Shown in pieces: positions 32,240 through 41,518 of a stretch of 64,000 nucleotides of DNA (positions are counted from its first letter, which is position 1; each line of letters starts with the position of its first letter). Source of the stretch: Erwinia endophytica (GTDB lineage Bacteria > Pseudomonadota > Gammaproteobacteria > Enterobacterales > Enterobacteriaceae); contig NZ_RQVV01000053.1 of assembly GCF_009295515.1 (NCBI RefSeq), positions 124,001 to 188,000 on the forward strand. The letters run 5' to 3'. The position numbers were made by a program, and so were the translations under genes. The notes under the pieces were generated by a model. It made no database searches. It saw only the letters and a program-made list of their open reading frames with translations, and had not been told where the DNA came from.

Positions 32240-33361
32240 ATGAACTTGATATTAAAAGGAAGCAAAATGCTTAATAATATAAAAGGTAATTTCGAAGAAA
32301 TAAAAAATGGCAACAAGATGGTTTTAAAAGTACTTTATCTACCCTGCAATCGCTCACAATTTGAAATGGCCTGCATTATCGCTAAACATAGTAAACATGA
32401 AAGTTATATTTTTATTGAAAACATGGAACAGCACATTGCTTACCTATCAGATTCATTAAAAGAAGACAAAGTAAAATTATTTAACAATTTACAATCATTA
32501 GTATCCTTCTTTAAAGATATAGATAAAATTGTAGTTTTTATTGGTAGTATTCAATTATTTCTTCCTGATTATTATAATCAAATTCTATCAGCAGCCCTTA
32601 AACTAAAAAAACCTATCTATGAAATGCCACATGGTCTCTTTCAATCCGGCTACAATTTAACAGATTCTTCGAAAATAATTGATAACATGTCATATTATTA
32701 TGGATTTGGTGAAAACTTCCCTTCAATATCAACAAAAAAAATATGGTGGTATGGCCCTGGTGGTGTAGGATATCCAAGAACCATATATAAATACAATTAT
32801 AAGGAGAGAATCTTACCTGAATTTAATCTTATCACCTCTAATACAAATTGGTATCTTTATAGTCTTTTTGACAAAAGATTGTTTTTTAAACTTGTATTTG
32901 ATTACGCAATCACTAAACCTGAAGAAATTTTCATTTGGAGTCCACATCCTGCAGAACTGAATGATAATACTTATAGTGCCATGATTAGCAAATTTAGGCC
33001 CAAGAATGTTCTACTCTATGGATTACATAATGATATTTATTTTCATAACATAGAAGGTAGCAATGATCTTATTCCTTATTGTAAAATGGCAATTTCGACA
33101 GTGTCTACTTGTTTGTTAGATTACGAAATTCACAAGAAAAAGGTGAATTTATATTTTAATGAAGGAACTAAATCAATTGTAAAAAAAATATCTTCAGTAA
33201 GTACCTTCAATAAAATAGAAGATATATTACCTTCCCCTTTAGAAATTTCAACAGGGTTACTTAAAGAATATAGCCCAGATCTTTTTGATAAAATAATTGA
33301 AGAAACAATCAATATAGAAGGATTTGTCCAATCAGATTATATTGGAAAATTTATTCCTTAA
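32240..33361 (+). CDS. Probable surface-polysaccharide transferase, family uncertain
   Basis: The ORF is 373 residues, or 363 if the ATG at 32270 is used; AAAAGGAAGC just before 32270 favours the shorter form. EMPHGLFQSGY, WSPHPAEL and the late ISTVSTCLLDYE resemble the HG, SPHP and STVST patterns of CDP-glycerophosphotransferase-like and capsule GT-B enzymes, but I cannot assign a family firmly. It is as AT-rich as the gene before it, separated by 9 bases or 39 bases depending on start. The pair probably moved together. Confidence 0.55.
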   Translation: MNLILKGSKMLNNIKGNFEEIKNGNKMVLKVLYLPCNRSQFEMACIIAKHSKHESYIFIENMEQHIAYLSDSLKEDKVKLFNNLQSLVSFFKDIDKIVVFIGSIQLFLPDYYNQILSAALKLKKPIYEMPHGLFQSGYNLTDSSKIIDNMSYYYGFGENFPSISTKKIWWYGPGGVGYPRTIYKYNYKERILPEFNLITSNTNWYLYSLFDKRLFFKLVFDYAITKPEEIFIWSPHPAELNDNTYSAMISKFRPKNVLLYGLHNDIYFHNIEGSNDLIPYCKMAISTVSTCLLDYEIHKKKVNLYFNEGTKSIVKKISSVSTFNKIEDILPSPLEISTGLLKEYSPDLFDKIIEETINIEGFVQSDYIGKFIP

Positions 33362-33510
33362 ATTATCGTTAGGAAATGAAGAGTTCACTACCGCAATAGC
33401 TGCGCCGAATAGTAGATCCTTTTAAGGGAACTCAGTCCAGATTATGCGATCTGAACAATCGCTGAATATCCCAAATCGCCAACTGGGCTGAGCGATTCTG
33501 ATCATAGCAC
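33362..33510. other. Unassigned spacer before IS3 fragment
   Basis: No gene was recognised here. Composition returns from AT-rich to chromosomal average, marking the right edge of the two-gene insert. It may contain further IS debris. Confidence 0.35.
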
Positions 33511-33667
33511 GGTAATCCCCCATTTTTAACGGAGGACTTAAGTAGAATCAGGCCATATGCTGCATCGGTGTATAACCGTTCAGTGCCATATTAGGTCTTT
33601 CGTGATTATAAAACCATTGCCACGGTGTTGCATAAAGCTGTAGCTTATCCAGTGAGGTAAACAGACG
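33511..33667 (-). mobile_element. IS3-family remnant with OrfB C-terminus
   Basis: The minus strand encodes about 40 residues ending YATPWQWFYNHERPNMALNG then YTPMQHMA and a stop at 33548-33550. NHERPN-MAL is a typical end of IS3-family OrfB integrases. The sequence CGGTAATCCCCCATTTTT at 33510-33527 may be the element's terminus. The rest of the element is missing, with chromosomal DNA from about 33668. Confidence 0.7.
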
Positions 33668-33731
33668 CTGCCCCCGCCAGTCTTATCAATAAAACTCATA
33701 TGGCGATAAGTGTAAAAAGTAAATATTTCAG

Positions 33732-33756
33732 TTCAGGCTGATTATTTCAGCCTGAA
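33732..33756 (-). terminator. Hairpin after the acyltransferase gene
   Basis: TTCAGGCTGA (33732-33741) pairs perfectly with TCAGCCTGAA (33747-33756) over a 5-base loop, 8 bases beyond the stop of the minus-strand gene. The T tract is poor on both strands, so termination may be Rho-assisted or weak. Confidence 0.55.
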
Positions 33757-33763
33757 CAATACT

Positions 33764-34912
33764 TCATCCCACGACATCCTGTTGCGCCGGTGGTGGCGCC
33801 AGCACTTTTTTTCCCAGCCAAATGCCCGGTTTTTCGACAAACTTAAACAACAAATAAGCCAGCGCGTAGATAACAGGGATGCAGACGACGCAGACCGTGG
33901 CGAAGCGCATGAAATCGCTTTTATGGCTCAAGTCGGTGTGGGTCAGTAGCAGGGCAATCGCCGGAATGACGATCAGCAGATGCAGCAGGTAAACGGAAAA
34001 TGATACGTCGCCCAGCCAGGTGCTGAGACGATTATTCAGCAGCTTGCGTGGGAAGGCTATCAGCCGTGCCATCAGGCTCCCTTCGGCATGCGGCCAGAGG
34101 AACACGGCCATGCCGACAATCATCAGTGCTTCCATGGCGATTTGCAGCGGGATCGCCCTCAGTCCGATAATTATGCTGGCGACCGGCCCCAGCAGGGCCA
34201 GCACCACATAAAGCAGTGATTTGCGGCGTACCGCTTCGGCCAGTAGCATGCCAGAAATAAAAATATTCAGCTTTATCAGGATCATCGAAGGCATGCTAAA
34301 GGCCTGGTAATAGTCAGCCAGCAGATAGCGACCGACGCAGCACAGCACCATAATGCCAATCAGTGAAGCGGCATAACCGCAGCGCATCGTCACCAACATA
34401 ATAAAGGGGAACAGCAGGTAAAACTGCATTTCAAGGCCGATACTCCAGTCCGGCAGGACCGTGTTAAAGCCATAAGCGGGCAACAAACCAAACAGGAAAC
34501 TGAAGTGTGTCAGGATATTTGCCAGTGACTGGTCGGTGTAGCGGGAACTTTCTGTCGCGGTACCGGAATAGAAGTGGGCGATAGTATCGCGCATTTCACC
34601 AAACCACGGGCCGTACATCAGGGCGATGATCAACAGCAAATAGTAGAGGGGGGCAATACGGAAAAAGCGGCGGGTCCAGAATTTCTTTATGGTGCTGGCA
34701 CTTTGCCAGGGTTCTTTCTGCTGACGCTCAATGTAGTTCTTCGCCATCAGGTAACCTGAAAGCAGAATAAAGAGATCAACTCCGATACCCGGTGAGGAAA
34801 TCAGCAAGATATGGCAATGGATCAGCAAACTGATATGACCGAGTAGTACCCAGAGTGACGCAATTCCCCGTAGCCCTTCCAGTTCCGTGGACCAGCCTCT
34901 CGTTGATGACAT
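33764..34912 (-). CDS. Acyltransferase-3 family membrane protein (OafA-like)
   Basis: The 382-residue protein has about ten hydrophobic segments. It opens with RGWSTELEGLRGIASLWVLLGH, the family's Arg and His motif, and then GVDLFILLSGYLM and RRFFRIAPLYYLL. Relatives O-acetylate O-antigen, capsule or other glycans using acetyl-CoA across the inner membrane. It lacks the extra SGNH domain of long OafA forms. Its place beside the IS-bounded polysaccharide genes suggests surface glycan modification. Base composition is ordinary, so it may be older in the genome than the AT-rich pair. Confidence 0.85.
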   Translation of the reverse strand: MSSTRGWSTELEGLRGIASLWVLLGHISLLIHCHILLISSPGIGVDLFILLSGYLMAKNYIERQQKEPWQSASTIKKFWTRRFFRIAPLYYLLLIIALMYGPWFGEMRDTIAHFYSGTATESSRYTDQSLANILTHFSFLFGLLPAYGFNTVLPDWSIGLEMQFYLLFPFIMLVTMRCGYAASLIGIMVLCCVGRYLLADYYQAFSMPSMILIKLNIFISGMLLAEAVRRKSLLYVVLALLGPVASIIIGLRAIPLQIAMEALMIVGMAVFLWPHAEGSLMARLIAFPRKLLNNRLSTWLGDVSFSVYLLHLLIVIPAIALLLTHTDLSHKSDFMRFATVCVVCIPVIYALAYLLFKFVEKPGIWLGKKVLAPPPAQQDVVG

Positions 34913-35193
34913 ATTTTACCCCTGTTCTGTCAATATTCGTATTATATAGAGGAGAGGGTAGAATAGTTGTTATTATAATCAATGGGTTATGTTCCTAAAG
35001 TAAAACTTATCAGATTTTCCCTGGTCCGATATTAATCACTGGTCTTAAACCAGCTGAATCTGAAAGGAGAGGATAGTGGCGCTAATCGGCTGAAAGTTAA
35101 TATTTTCTTGCAATTTATTAACACTCTGTCGCCGGGGATCCCGTACAACAAGCTGATTTTTTTCATCATAAAATTATTATCGAGGGTTTTCCG
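34913..35193. other. Divergent intergenic region acyltransferase/dacD
   Basis: About 280 AT-rich bases with no ORF of note lie between the divergent acyltransferase and dacD starts. They presumably hold both promoters, and no operator was recognised. Confidence 0.5.
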
Positions 35194-36363
35194 TTGAAGA
35201 AGCGTCAGCTTGCAAGTTTGAGTTTGGTTCTGGCTTTTGCCGCCGTGGCACACGCAGATGAAAATCCGTTAACATTTCCGCTCACGCCGCCCGCCATTGA
35301 TGCCGCGTCCTGGGTATTGATGGATGCCACCACGGGTCAGGTTCTGACCGAGGGCAATGCTGACGAACGCCGTAATCCAGCCAGTCTGACGAAACTGATG
35401 ACCGGTTATGTCGTTGACCGCGCGATCGACAGTAAGCGCATTAGTCGTGACGACATGGTTACCGTCGGGAAAGACGCGTGGGCTGCGGGTAACCCGGTAT
35501 TTAAAGGGTCGTCGTTGATGTTTCTCAAACCGGGCGAGAAAGTGTCTGTACGCGATCTCAGCCGGGGGGTGATCATCGATTCTGGTAATGATGCCTGTGT
35601 GGCGCTGGCGGATTATGTCGCCGGTAGCCAGGCAGCCTTTGTCGATCAGATGAATCAGTATGTCAATAAACTGGGACTGACCAATACGCACTTTGAGACC
35701 GTACATGGTCTGGACGCGCCGGGACAGTACACTACGGCGGGCGACCTGGCGAAACTGACCCGCGCAATTATTTACGGTGAACCCGATTTTTACCGGATGT
35801 ATAGCGAGAAATCGCTGACGTGGAACGGCATTACTCAGCAAAATCGTAACGGTTTGTTATGGGATAAAACTCTGCAAGTTGATGGTTTGAAGACCGGTCA
35901 TACCGAAACCGCCGGTTATAACATTATCGCGTCCAGCGTTGATGGTCAGCGCCGTCTGATCGCGGTGATTATGGGCGGTAAAAGTCCCAAAGGCCGTGAA
36001 GAGCAAGCGCGTAAATTGCTGACCTGGGGTCAAAACAATTTCGACACGGTGCAATTGTTCCACGCTGAGAAAGCGATTGGGCATGAAAATGTCTGGTACG
36101 GCAATCCGCATCAGGTGGCTGTTGGAAGCGATAAAGATCTCTATCTGGCGTTGCCGCGTGATGAAGTGAATAAGATCAAAGCGAAATACGTTCTTGATCG
36201 TAAAGACTTGCAGGCGCCGCTGAAACTGCATGAGCAGGTAGGCACTATTCAACTGGTCGATGGCGACAAACAACTGGCCTCATATCCGCTGGTCACGTTG
36301 AATGCGGTTGATGAAGCGGGAATGATCACGCGTCTTACCGATTATATCAAACAGAAACTGTAA
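35194..36363 (+). CDS. dacD: D-alanyl-D-alanine carboxypeptidase, PBP6b-type DacD
   Basis: The 389-residue penicillin-binding protein trims the terminal D-Ala of peptidoglycan side chains in the periplasm. With TTG as start (GAGGG upstream), residues 1-21 are a signal peptide. The SxxK motif is Ser64-Lys67 in NPASLTKLMTG, SxN is Ser130-Asn132 in DSGND, and KTG is at 233-235 in DGLKTGHT. A C-terminal beta domain and an amphipathic tail (TRLTDYIKQKL) follow. Similarity to E. coli DacD is close throughout, and gene order supports it. Confidence 0.93.
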   Translation: MKKRQLASLSLVLAFAAVAHADENPLTFPLTPPAIDAASWVLMDATTGQVLTEGNADERRNPASLTKLMTGYVVDRAIDSKRISRDDMVTVGKDAWAAGNPVFKGSSLMFLKPGEKVSVRDLSRGVIIDSGNDACVALADYVAGSQAAFVDQMNQYVNKLGLTNTHFETVHGLDAPGQYTTAGDLAKLTRAIIYGEPDFYRMYSEKSLTWNGITQQNRNGLLWDKTLQVDGLKTGHTETAGYNIIASSVDGQRRLIAVIMGGKSPKGREEQARKLLTWGQNNFDTVQLFHAEKAIGHENVWYGNPHQVAVGSDKDLYLALPRDEVNKIKAKYVLDRKDLQAPLKLHEQVGTIQLVDGDKQLASYPLVTLNAVDEAGMITRLTDYIKQKL

Positions 36364-36645
36364 GTTGCTGGCGAGCCGATAGCGGTTCGCCTGAAGGTTA
36401 TGCGGCCAACGATCACTGTGACGCTGGCCGCTGCCGCTTTCAGGAGAAAGAGCCAGACGCTGACCACCAGGAGGTCTGGTGAATCATCAGAGCAGGGCGT
36501 CCGGTCTGCTGAAGTTTTGGCTCAGAAGATACCCCCTTGCCCTATGGCGCAGGGAAATTCCTGCATAAAAAATAGAGCAGCATTCATCTTCCGGGATTTT
36601 TATCGGGTATGATCAGCCACGGTTACACCTGTTCAGGAGAAAGCA

Positions 36646-37704
36646 TTGCGTCCCGACAAGCCATTATCGACCTTCGAATTCGCCCTCTACCGCAATTACC
36701 GCACGGTCCATGGTATCCGGATTGCGCTGGCTTTTGTGCTAACCTTTTTGCTGGTTCGCCTGTTGGCGATCCCGGAAGGGAGCTGGCCGCTGATTACCCT
36801 GGTGGTGGTGATGGGGCCCATATCATCATGGGGGAATGTGTTTCCCCGTGCGTTGCAAAGGATCGCGGGCACCATCGCCGGTTCGGTCTCCGGTCTGGTT
36901 GCCCTGAAGCTGGAGCTGTACTCGCTGCCGGTGATGCTGGCCTGGTGTACTGCAGTGATGTTTTTGTGCGGATTTCTGACCTTAGGCAAGCATCCGTATA
37001 TGGCGCTGCTGATTGGCATTACGCTGGCGGTCATTTGCGGTGCGCCGCCGGGGGATATGACCACCGCGCTGTGGCGTGGGGGCGATGTTATTCTGGGGTC
37101 GATCCTGGCATTGCTGTTTACCAGCATCTATCCGCAGAAAGCGTATATCCACTGGCGAATTAAATTATCGGATACCTTGCTGGAAACGGCCAAGATTTAC
37201 CATGCCGGTTTTTCGCCGAATCTGGTAGAGAAACCCCGTCTGACGCGCCCCTTGCAACGTCTGTTGACCAGTGTGGTAAAGATGCGTTCGTTGATCGAAC
37301 CATCGAGCAAGGAGACGCGTACGCCGCGCTCGGTGTTTGAAGGTATCCAGACGCTGAACCGCAATATGGTCTGTACGCTGGAGTTGTTGCTGAATGCCTG
37401 GTGGGCATCGCGCGCCAGCCATCTGATTATGCTTAATGCGCCGACGTTGCGGCGAACGCAGCAGATGACGGAAAATACCCTGCGCGCGCTGTCCACGGCA
37501 ATTGTGGAAGGCAGCACGGAAAAGATTGCCGCTAACAGCGCCGAACTGGCCGATATCAGCCGTGAATTGCGGCAGTTGATTAAAGAATCGAACAGCGATG
37601 AGCTGGTGGAAACGCCCATTCATGGTTATGTCTGGCTGAATCTGGAAATGGCCGGGCAGTTGGAAAGGTTATCCGACCTGATGCGACTGGTGCTGAGAAA
37701 ATAA
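36646..37704 (+). CDS. yeeA: YeeA-like FUSC-family inner-membrane protein
   Basis: The 352-residue protein equals E. coli YeeA in length and is similar from end to end. An N-terminal block of about five to six hydrophobic segments (IRIALAFVLTFLLVRLLAIP, VVMGPISSWGNVFPRA) is followed by a soluble helical region. FUSC proteins resemble aromatic-acid exporters and envelope proteins, but YeeA has no proven role. The start is TTG, supported by AGGAGAAA 4-11 bases upstream. The 282 bases since dacD hold no recognised gene; sbmC is not here. Confidence 0.9.
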   Translation: MRPDKPLSTFEFALYRNYRTVHGIRIALAFVLTFLLVRLLAIPEGSWPLITLVVVMGPISSWGNVFPRALQRIAGTIAGSVSGLVALKLELYSLPVMLAWCTAVMFLCGFLTLGKHPYMALLIGITLAVICGAPPGDMTTALWRGGDVILGSILALLFTSIYPQKAYIHWRIKLSDTLLETAKIYHAGFSPNLVEKPRLTRPLQRLLTSVVKMRSLIEPSSKETRTPRSVFEGIQTLNRNMVCTLELLLNAWWASRASHLIMLNAPTLRRTQQMTENTLRALSTAIVEGSTEKIAANSAELADISRELRQLIKESNSDELVETPIHGYVWLNLEMAGQLERLSDLMRLVLRK

Positions 37705-37854
37705 GTGATTTGCAACAACTTACTGCGGGCAAAGGTGCTTCGCGGTAAGATAGCCACAGTTCGACTCAACATTGCCATCGGCCGCGGTACACCGCTAAGC
37801 TGAGAGCGACGATAATGACGCCTGTGCGAACAGGCCTTAATGAAAGGTGTCTCC

Positions 37855-38175
37855 ATGGAAAATGCAAAGCAATCATTTCAGGACGTGCTGGAATTTGTGC
37901 GAATGTTCCGTCGTAAGAACAAGCTACAGCGCGAGATTCACGATAACGAGAAAAAAATTCGTGATAACCAGAAACGTGTCCTGCTGCTGGATAACCTGGG
38001 TGAATACATCAAACCGGGTATGAGCATTGAAGCGATTCAGGAAATTATCAGCAGCATGCGCAGTGACTATGAAGATCGTGTTGATGATTACATCATCAAA
38101 AACGCCGATCTGTCGAAAGAACGTCGTGAACTGTCGAAAAAACTGAAGGCGATGGGCGAGCCTAAGACGCAGTAA
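37855..38175 (+). CDS. tmaR: TmaR (YeeX), polar PTS-localising protein
   Basis: The 106-residue, highly charged coiled-coil protein is nearly colinear with E. coli TmaR/YeeX ([57 protein letters not shown]). TmaR forms polar clusters and controls enzyme I of the sugar phosphotransferase system. The ATG at 37855 behind GAAAGGTG is used rather than one five codons upstream. Confidence 0.95.
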   Translation: MENAKQSFQDVLEFVRMFRRKNKLQREIHDNEKKIRDNQKRVLLLDNLGEYIKPGMSIEAIQEIISSMRSDYEDRVDDYIIKNADLSKERRELSKKLKAMGEPKTQ

Positions 38176-38201
38176 ACGGTACGGCCATTGTAAAGCGTAA
38201 A

Positions 38202-38236
38202 AGGGGCAGACTGGTGCCGGTTGCCCCTAAACTTTT
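38202..38236 (+). terminator. Probable terminator after tmaR
   Basis: AGGGGCA (38202-38208) pairs with TGCCCCT (38222-38228), with extra pairing inside, followed by AAACTTTT. The T tract is short and displaced, so strength is uncertain. Confidence 0.55.
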
Positions 38237-38333
38237 CCGTCTTTCCCGCCAGTAAATACGCCCGCCTCCGCTATGTAGCACAAAAAAACCAGAAAAAGAC
38301 TTTGCAGAGTCGTCAGGCTATTACCATCATTTG

Positions 38334-38450
38334 TTATACCCTTTATACTTCTCATGCCAGGTCAAGGCATCCTGATGTGCTCACCGGGTAAAGGATTCAA
38401 CTGACAGGATGTTGTCAACGCACCTGTGGTTTGAAGTATGACGTCGATAA
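38334..38450. repeat. ERIC-like palindromic element
   Basis: The 117-base imperfect palindrome starts TTATACCCTTTATACTTC and ends GAAGTATGACG plus TCGATAA. The outer arms ATACTTC (38345-38351) and GAAGTAT (38433-38439) pair, and an inner stem CATCCTG (38368-38374) pairs with CAGGATG (38405-38411). Ends of this form (TTATACCC...ATACTTC, GAAGTATGACG...) are those of enterobacterial ERIC sequences, usually about 127 bases. It sits between tmaR and yeeO and would fold as RNA if transcribed. Confidence 0.7.
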
Positions 38451-38480
38451 CTCTTTTTTCTTTTTCTGGCTGGAATAATC

Positions 38481-39917
38481 TTGCAAAACTTCAGAGTTTC
38501 TCTGCTGCAGGCGGTTAAGCATTCTGCGTGGTATCCCAAACGACGTTCCTACCGGGTTTTATTCTGGCGCGAGATTACGCCGCTGGCGGTGCCGATTTTT
38601 TTCGAAAATCTCTGCGTCCTGCTGATGGGGGTGCTGAGTACCTTTCTGGTCAGTTGGTTAGGGAAAGAAGCCATGGCGGGAGTGGGGCTGGCTGACAGCT
38701 TCAACATGGTGGTGATTTCCTTTTTCGCGGCAATCGACCTGGGGACCACAGTGGTGGTCGCCTTCAGCCTCGGTAAGCTGAACCGCGACAGGGCGCAGGC
38801 GGCCGCACGCCAGTCGCTGGTGCTGATGACGTTATTCGCTATCCTGCTGGCGATTGGCATTGAATTCTTTGGTCCGCATATTATCAACGTTATTGCCGGT
38901 AACGCCGAACCCAGAGTCAAAGAATTAGCGCTAATTTATCTGAATATTACCGCCTGGAGCTACCCGGCGGCGGCCATTGCGCTGATTGGCTGTGGTGCGT
39001 TGCGCGGAGCGGGCAACACCAAAATCCCGATGTTGATTAACGGCGGGATGAACATCCTTAATATCGTTTTCAGTACCGTATTGATATACGGCTGTCTGGG
39101 GTGGAAGGGGATGGGGTTTGTTGGTGCCGGACTGGGGTTGACCCTCTCTCGTTACATTGGGGCTGTCGCGGTGATTTACGTCCTGATGATCGGCTTTAAT
39201 CCTCAGTTAAAAATCACCCTGCGTAGCTATTTTTCTCGCCTGAATATCAGCATCTTGATGGAAGTGCTGGGGATCGGCGTACCTGCCAGCATCGAATCCG
39301 TGCTGTTTAACGGCGGTAAACTGCTGACGCAGATTTTTGTCGCCGGGATGGGGACTAACGTGATTGCCGGTAACTTTATCGCCTTCTCTATTGTCTCGCT
39401 GATAAACTTGCCGGGGAATGCGTTGGGTTCGGCTTCCACCATTATTGTCGGCACCCGGCTGGGTAAAGGGCAACTCGGGCAGCCTGAACGTCAGTTACGG
39501 CATATTTTCTGGCTGTCGACGATTGGCCTGTGTCTGTTGGCGGCGCTGACAGTCCCCTTTGCGGGGCTGTTGGCCTCGTTCTACACCCGTGAAGAGGATG
39601 TTATCCATGTGGTCAAAGTGTTGGTGTGGTTGAATGCCGCCTTTATGCCATTTTGGGCCGCCTCATGGGTGCTCCCCGCCGGTCTGAAAGGTGCGCGCGA
39701 CGCACGTTTCACCATGTGGATCTCGCTGTTGGGAATGTGGGGATGCCGTATTGTCGCCGGTTATACCCTGGGCGTGCTGCTGGGGTTCGGCGTGGTGGGG
39801 ATCTGGCTGGGAATGTTTTTTGACTGGATAGTCCGTGGCATCTTCTTCTATCGCAGGATGAACAGTGGGCGTTGGCTATGGAAATATGCCAAACCGGCAA
39901 CCTCGCCTGATGGTTGA
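38481..39917 (+). CDS. yeeO: MATE-family efflux transporter YeeO
   Basis: The 478-residue protein has 12 hydrophobic segments in two MATE repeats (LAVPIFFENLCVLLMGVLST in the first; GIGVPASIESVLFNGGKLLT opening the second). E. coli YeeO exports flavins and some dipeptides. The start is TTG at 38481, with only a modest ribosome site; GGAATAATC lies before it. Gene order dacD-yeeA-tmaR-yeeO agrees with E. coli, supporting the name. Confidence 0.88.
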   Translation: MQNFRVSLLQAVKHSAWYPKRRSYRVLFWREITPLAVPIFFENLCVLLMGVLSTFLVSWLGKEAMAGVGLADSFNMVVISFFAAIDLGTTVVVAFSLGKLNRDRAQAAARQSLVLMTLFAILLAIGIEFFGPHIINVIAGNAEPRVKELALIYLNITAWSYPAAAIALIGCGALRGAGNTKIPMLINGGMNILNIVFSTVLIYGCLGWKGMGFVGAGLGLTLSRYIGAVAVIYVLMIGFNPQLKITLRSYFSRLNISILMEVLGIGVPASIESVLFNGGKLLTQIFVAGMGTNVIAGNFIAFSIVSLINLPGNALGSASTIIVGTRLGKGQLGQPERQLRHIFWLSTIGLCLLAALTVPFAGLLASFYTREEDVIHVVKVLVWLNAAFMPFWAASWVLPAGLKGARDARFTMWISLLGMWGCRIVAGYTLGVLLGFGVVGIWLGMFFDWIVRGIFFYRRMNSGRWLWKYAKPATSPDG

Positions 39918-40053
39918 CTATTACGCCGCCTCACACTGGCGTATATGTGCTGGACGAAGGGGCGAGACACGTTTTTGAACCGCGCCCGCATTGAGTGCCA
40001 ATGGGGGAACAAAGCCAGGTCGATAAAAAATTCTCCTCAATTCAGGAATTGCT

Positions 40054-41316
40054 ATGCAGTCGCCATTTTCCGCCAGGGCGGATTCGCTGTTTCAGTATCG
40101 TTCTTTTGTGGCTTTCTGGCTGGCCCGCACCAGCTCCAGCTTCGGTTTTCAGATGCTGTCGATTGCGGTGGGCTGGCAGATTTACGCCATTACGGGGCGG
40201 GCGTTGGATCTTGGTCTGATTGGTTTGGCCCAGTTTCTGCCTGCTGTGCTGCTGGCGCTGCCTGCCGGACATGTCGCTGACCAGTTTGACCGGCGACGGG
40301 TGGTGTTGTGGGGGCAGATAACCGAATGGCTGGCAATTGTTGTGCTGACGACACTGACTCTGATGCGGATGACCGACGAACGGATTATCCTCGGCCTGAT
40401 TTTTATCATCTCCATTGCCCGTACGCTGGAGGCACCCGCATTGCAATCGATGCTGCCGGCCCTGGTGCCTCCCGCGATGTTGGCCCGCGCCACGGCGGCC
40501 AATGGCGCTTCGATGCAGACCGCATCCATGCTCGGCCCCGCGTTGGGGGGCTTTCTTTACGTCGCCGGGCCGGGAACGGTCTACGCCGCGACCGCGATGT
40601 TGTATTTGATCTCCATAACCATGGTCAGCCGCCTTCACTACGATCATGTGCCACCGTCACGCACTCCGGCAACGTTTGCCAGTGTTTTTGCCGGAGTGAA
40701 GTTTATTCGTAACCGGCCCGATGTTCTTGGCGTTATCTCGCTGGACCTGTTTGCCGTTTTGCTGGGCGGAGCCACTGCACTGTTGCCGATTTTCGCCAAA
40801 GATGTGTTGCATACCGGGCCGTGGGGGTTGGGTTTACTGCGAGGCGCCCCGGCGGTTGGTGGGTTGCTGGTCGGTTTCTGGCTCAGCCGCCGGACTCTGG
40901 AGCGTAACGTCGGGATGACGATGTTTGCCGCCGTGGCGGGTTTTGGCCTGGCGACGCTGTTTTTTGCGCTGTCAACGACGTTGTGGTTGTCGATGCTGGC
41001 GCTGTTCGCGCTGGGTGGTTGCGATATGGTCAGCGTGGTGATCCGTGGCTCGTTGGTACAACTGGATACACCGGATGAAATGCGCGGGCGCGTCAGTGCG
41101 GTGAATTCGATATTTATCAATACTTCAAACCAACTTGGTGAATTTGAATCCGGTATGCTGGCGGCCTGGCTGGGCGCCGTACCCGCCGTGCTAGTCGGTG
41201 GGATTGGCACGTTAATGGTGGTCGCATTGTGGATGAAATTGTTCCCCAGTCTGCGTCGCCGTCAGCGTTTGCATAACGAACCTGAGATAAAAGAAGTCAG
41301 TCTTCCCCAGGCATAA
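40054..41316 (+). CDS. MFS transporter, EntS-like (MFS_3)
   Basis: The 420-residue protein has 12 hydrophobic segments. FQYRSFVAFWLARTSSSFGF and the cytoplasmic loop GHVADQFDRRRVV between TM2 and TM3 mark the enterobactin-exporter-like branch. It is a paralogue of the true EntS encoded at 45925 but clearly different in sequence. No Fur-like site was seen before it. It ends 140 bases before the Fur box of the siderophore block, so a role in siderophore or drug export is possible but unproven. Confidence 0.8.
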   Translation: MQSPFSARADSLFQYRSFVAFWLARTSSSFGFQMLSIAVGWQIYAITGRALDLGLIGLAQFLPAVLLALPAGHVADQFDRRRVVLWGQITEWLAIVVLTTLTLMRMTDERIILGLIFIISIARTLEAPALQSMLPALVPPAMLARATAANGASMQTASMLGPALGGFLYVAGPGTVYAATAMLYLISITMVSRLHYDHVPPSRTPATFASVFAGVKFIRNRPDVLGVISLDLFAVLLGGATALLPIFAKDVLHTGPWGLGLLRGAPAVGGLLVGFWLSRRTLERNVGMTMFAAVAGFGLATLFFALSTTLWLSMLALFALGGCDMVSVVIRGSLVQLDTPDEMRGRVSAVNSIFINTSNQLGEFESGMLAAWLGAVPAVLVGGIGTLMVVALWMKLFPSLRRRQRLHNEPEIKEVSLPQA

Positions 41317-41447
41317 GCTGACATCATAATGATTAAATCGCTCTGCGGCTCAGCCACTAGAGCGCATTCTTCACGCCTACCAGTGTCGTTTTGATCCGTT
41401 CATCATTGGCAAGGTTGATCTGATTTTCCCTTCTGTGTTGCAAATGC

Positions 41448-41472
41448 AAATAATTATCAATATTATTATCAT
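41448..41472 (+). promoter_or_regulatory. Fur box controlling the siderophore block
   Basis: A run of four hexamers, AATAAT-TATCAA-TATTAT-TATCAT, resembles the Fur array GATAAT-GATAAT-CATTATC. It lies about 300 bases before the MbtH gene. Fe-Fur would repress the downstream genes when iron is plentiful. Confidence 0.75.
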
Positions 41473-41518
41473 CTGATATCGTGAAATGTTTCATTATTAG
41501 GAAAGTAAGGTTATTGGT

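Noticed and set aside
36400-36612. 70-codon ORF between dacD and yeeA, possible SbmC relic
   Set aside because: The translated sequence bears no resemblance to SbmC and there is no ribosome site; treated as intergenic.
38341-38450. Riboswitch before yeeO
   Set aside because: The fold is there, but the end sequences fit an ERIC-type repeat and no known riboswitch core was recognised.
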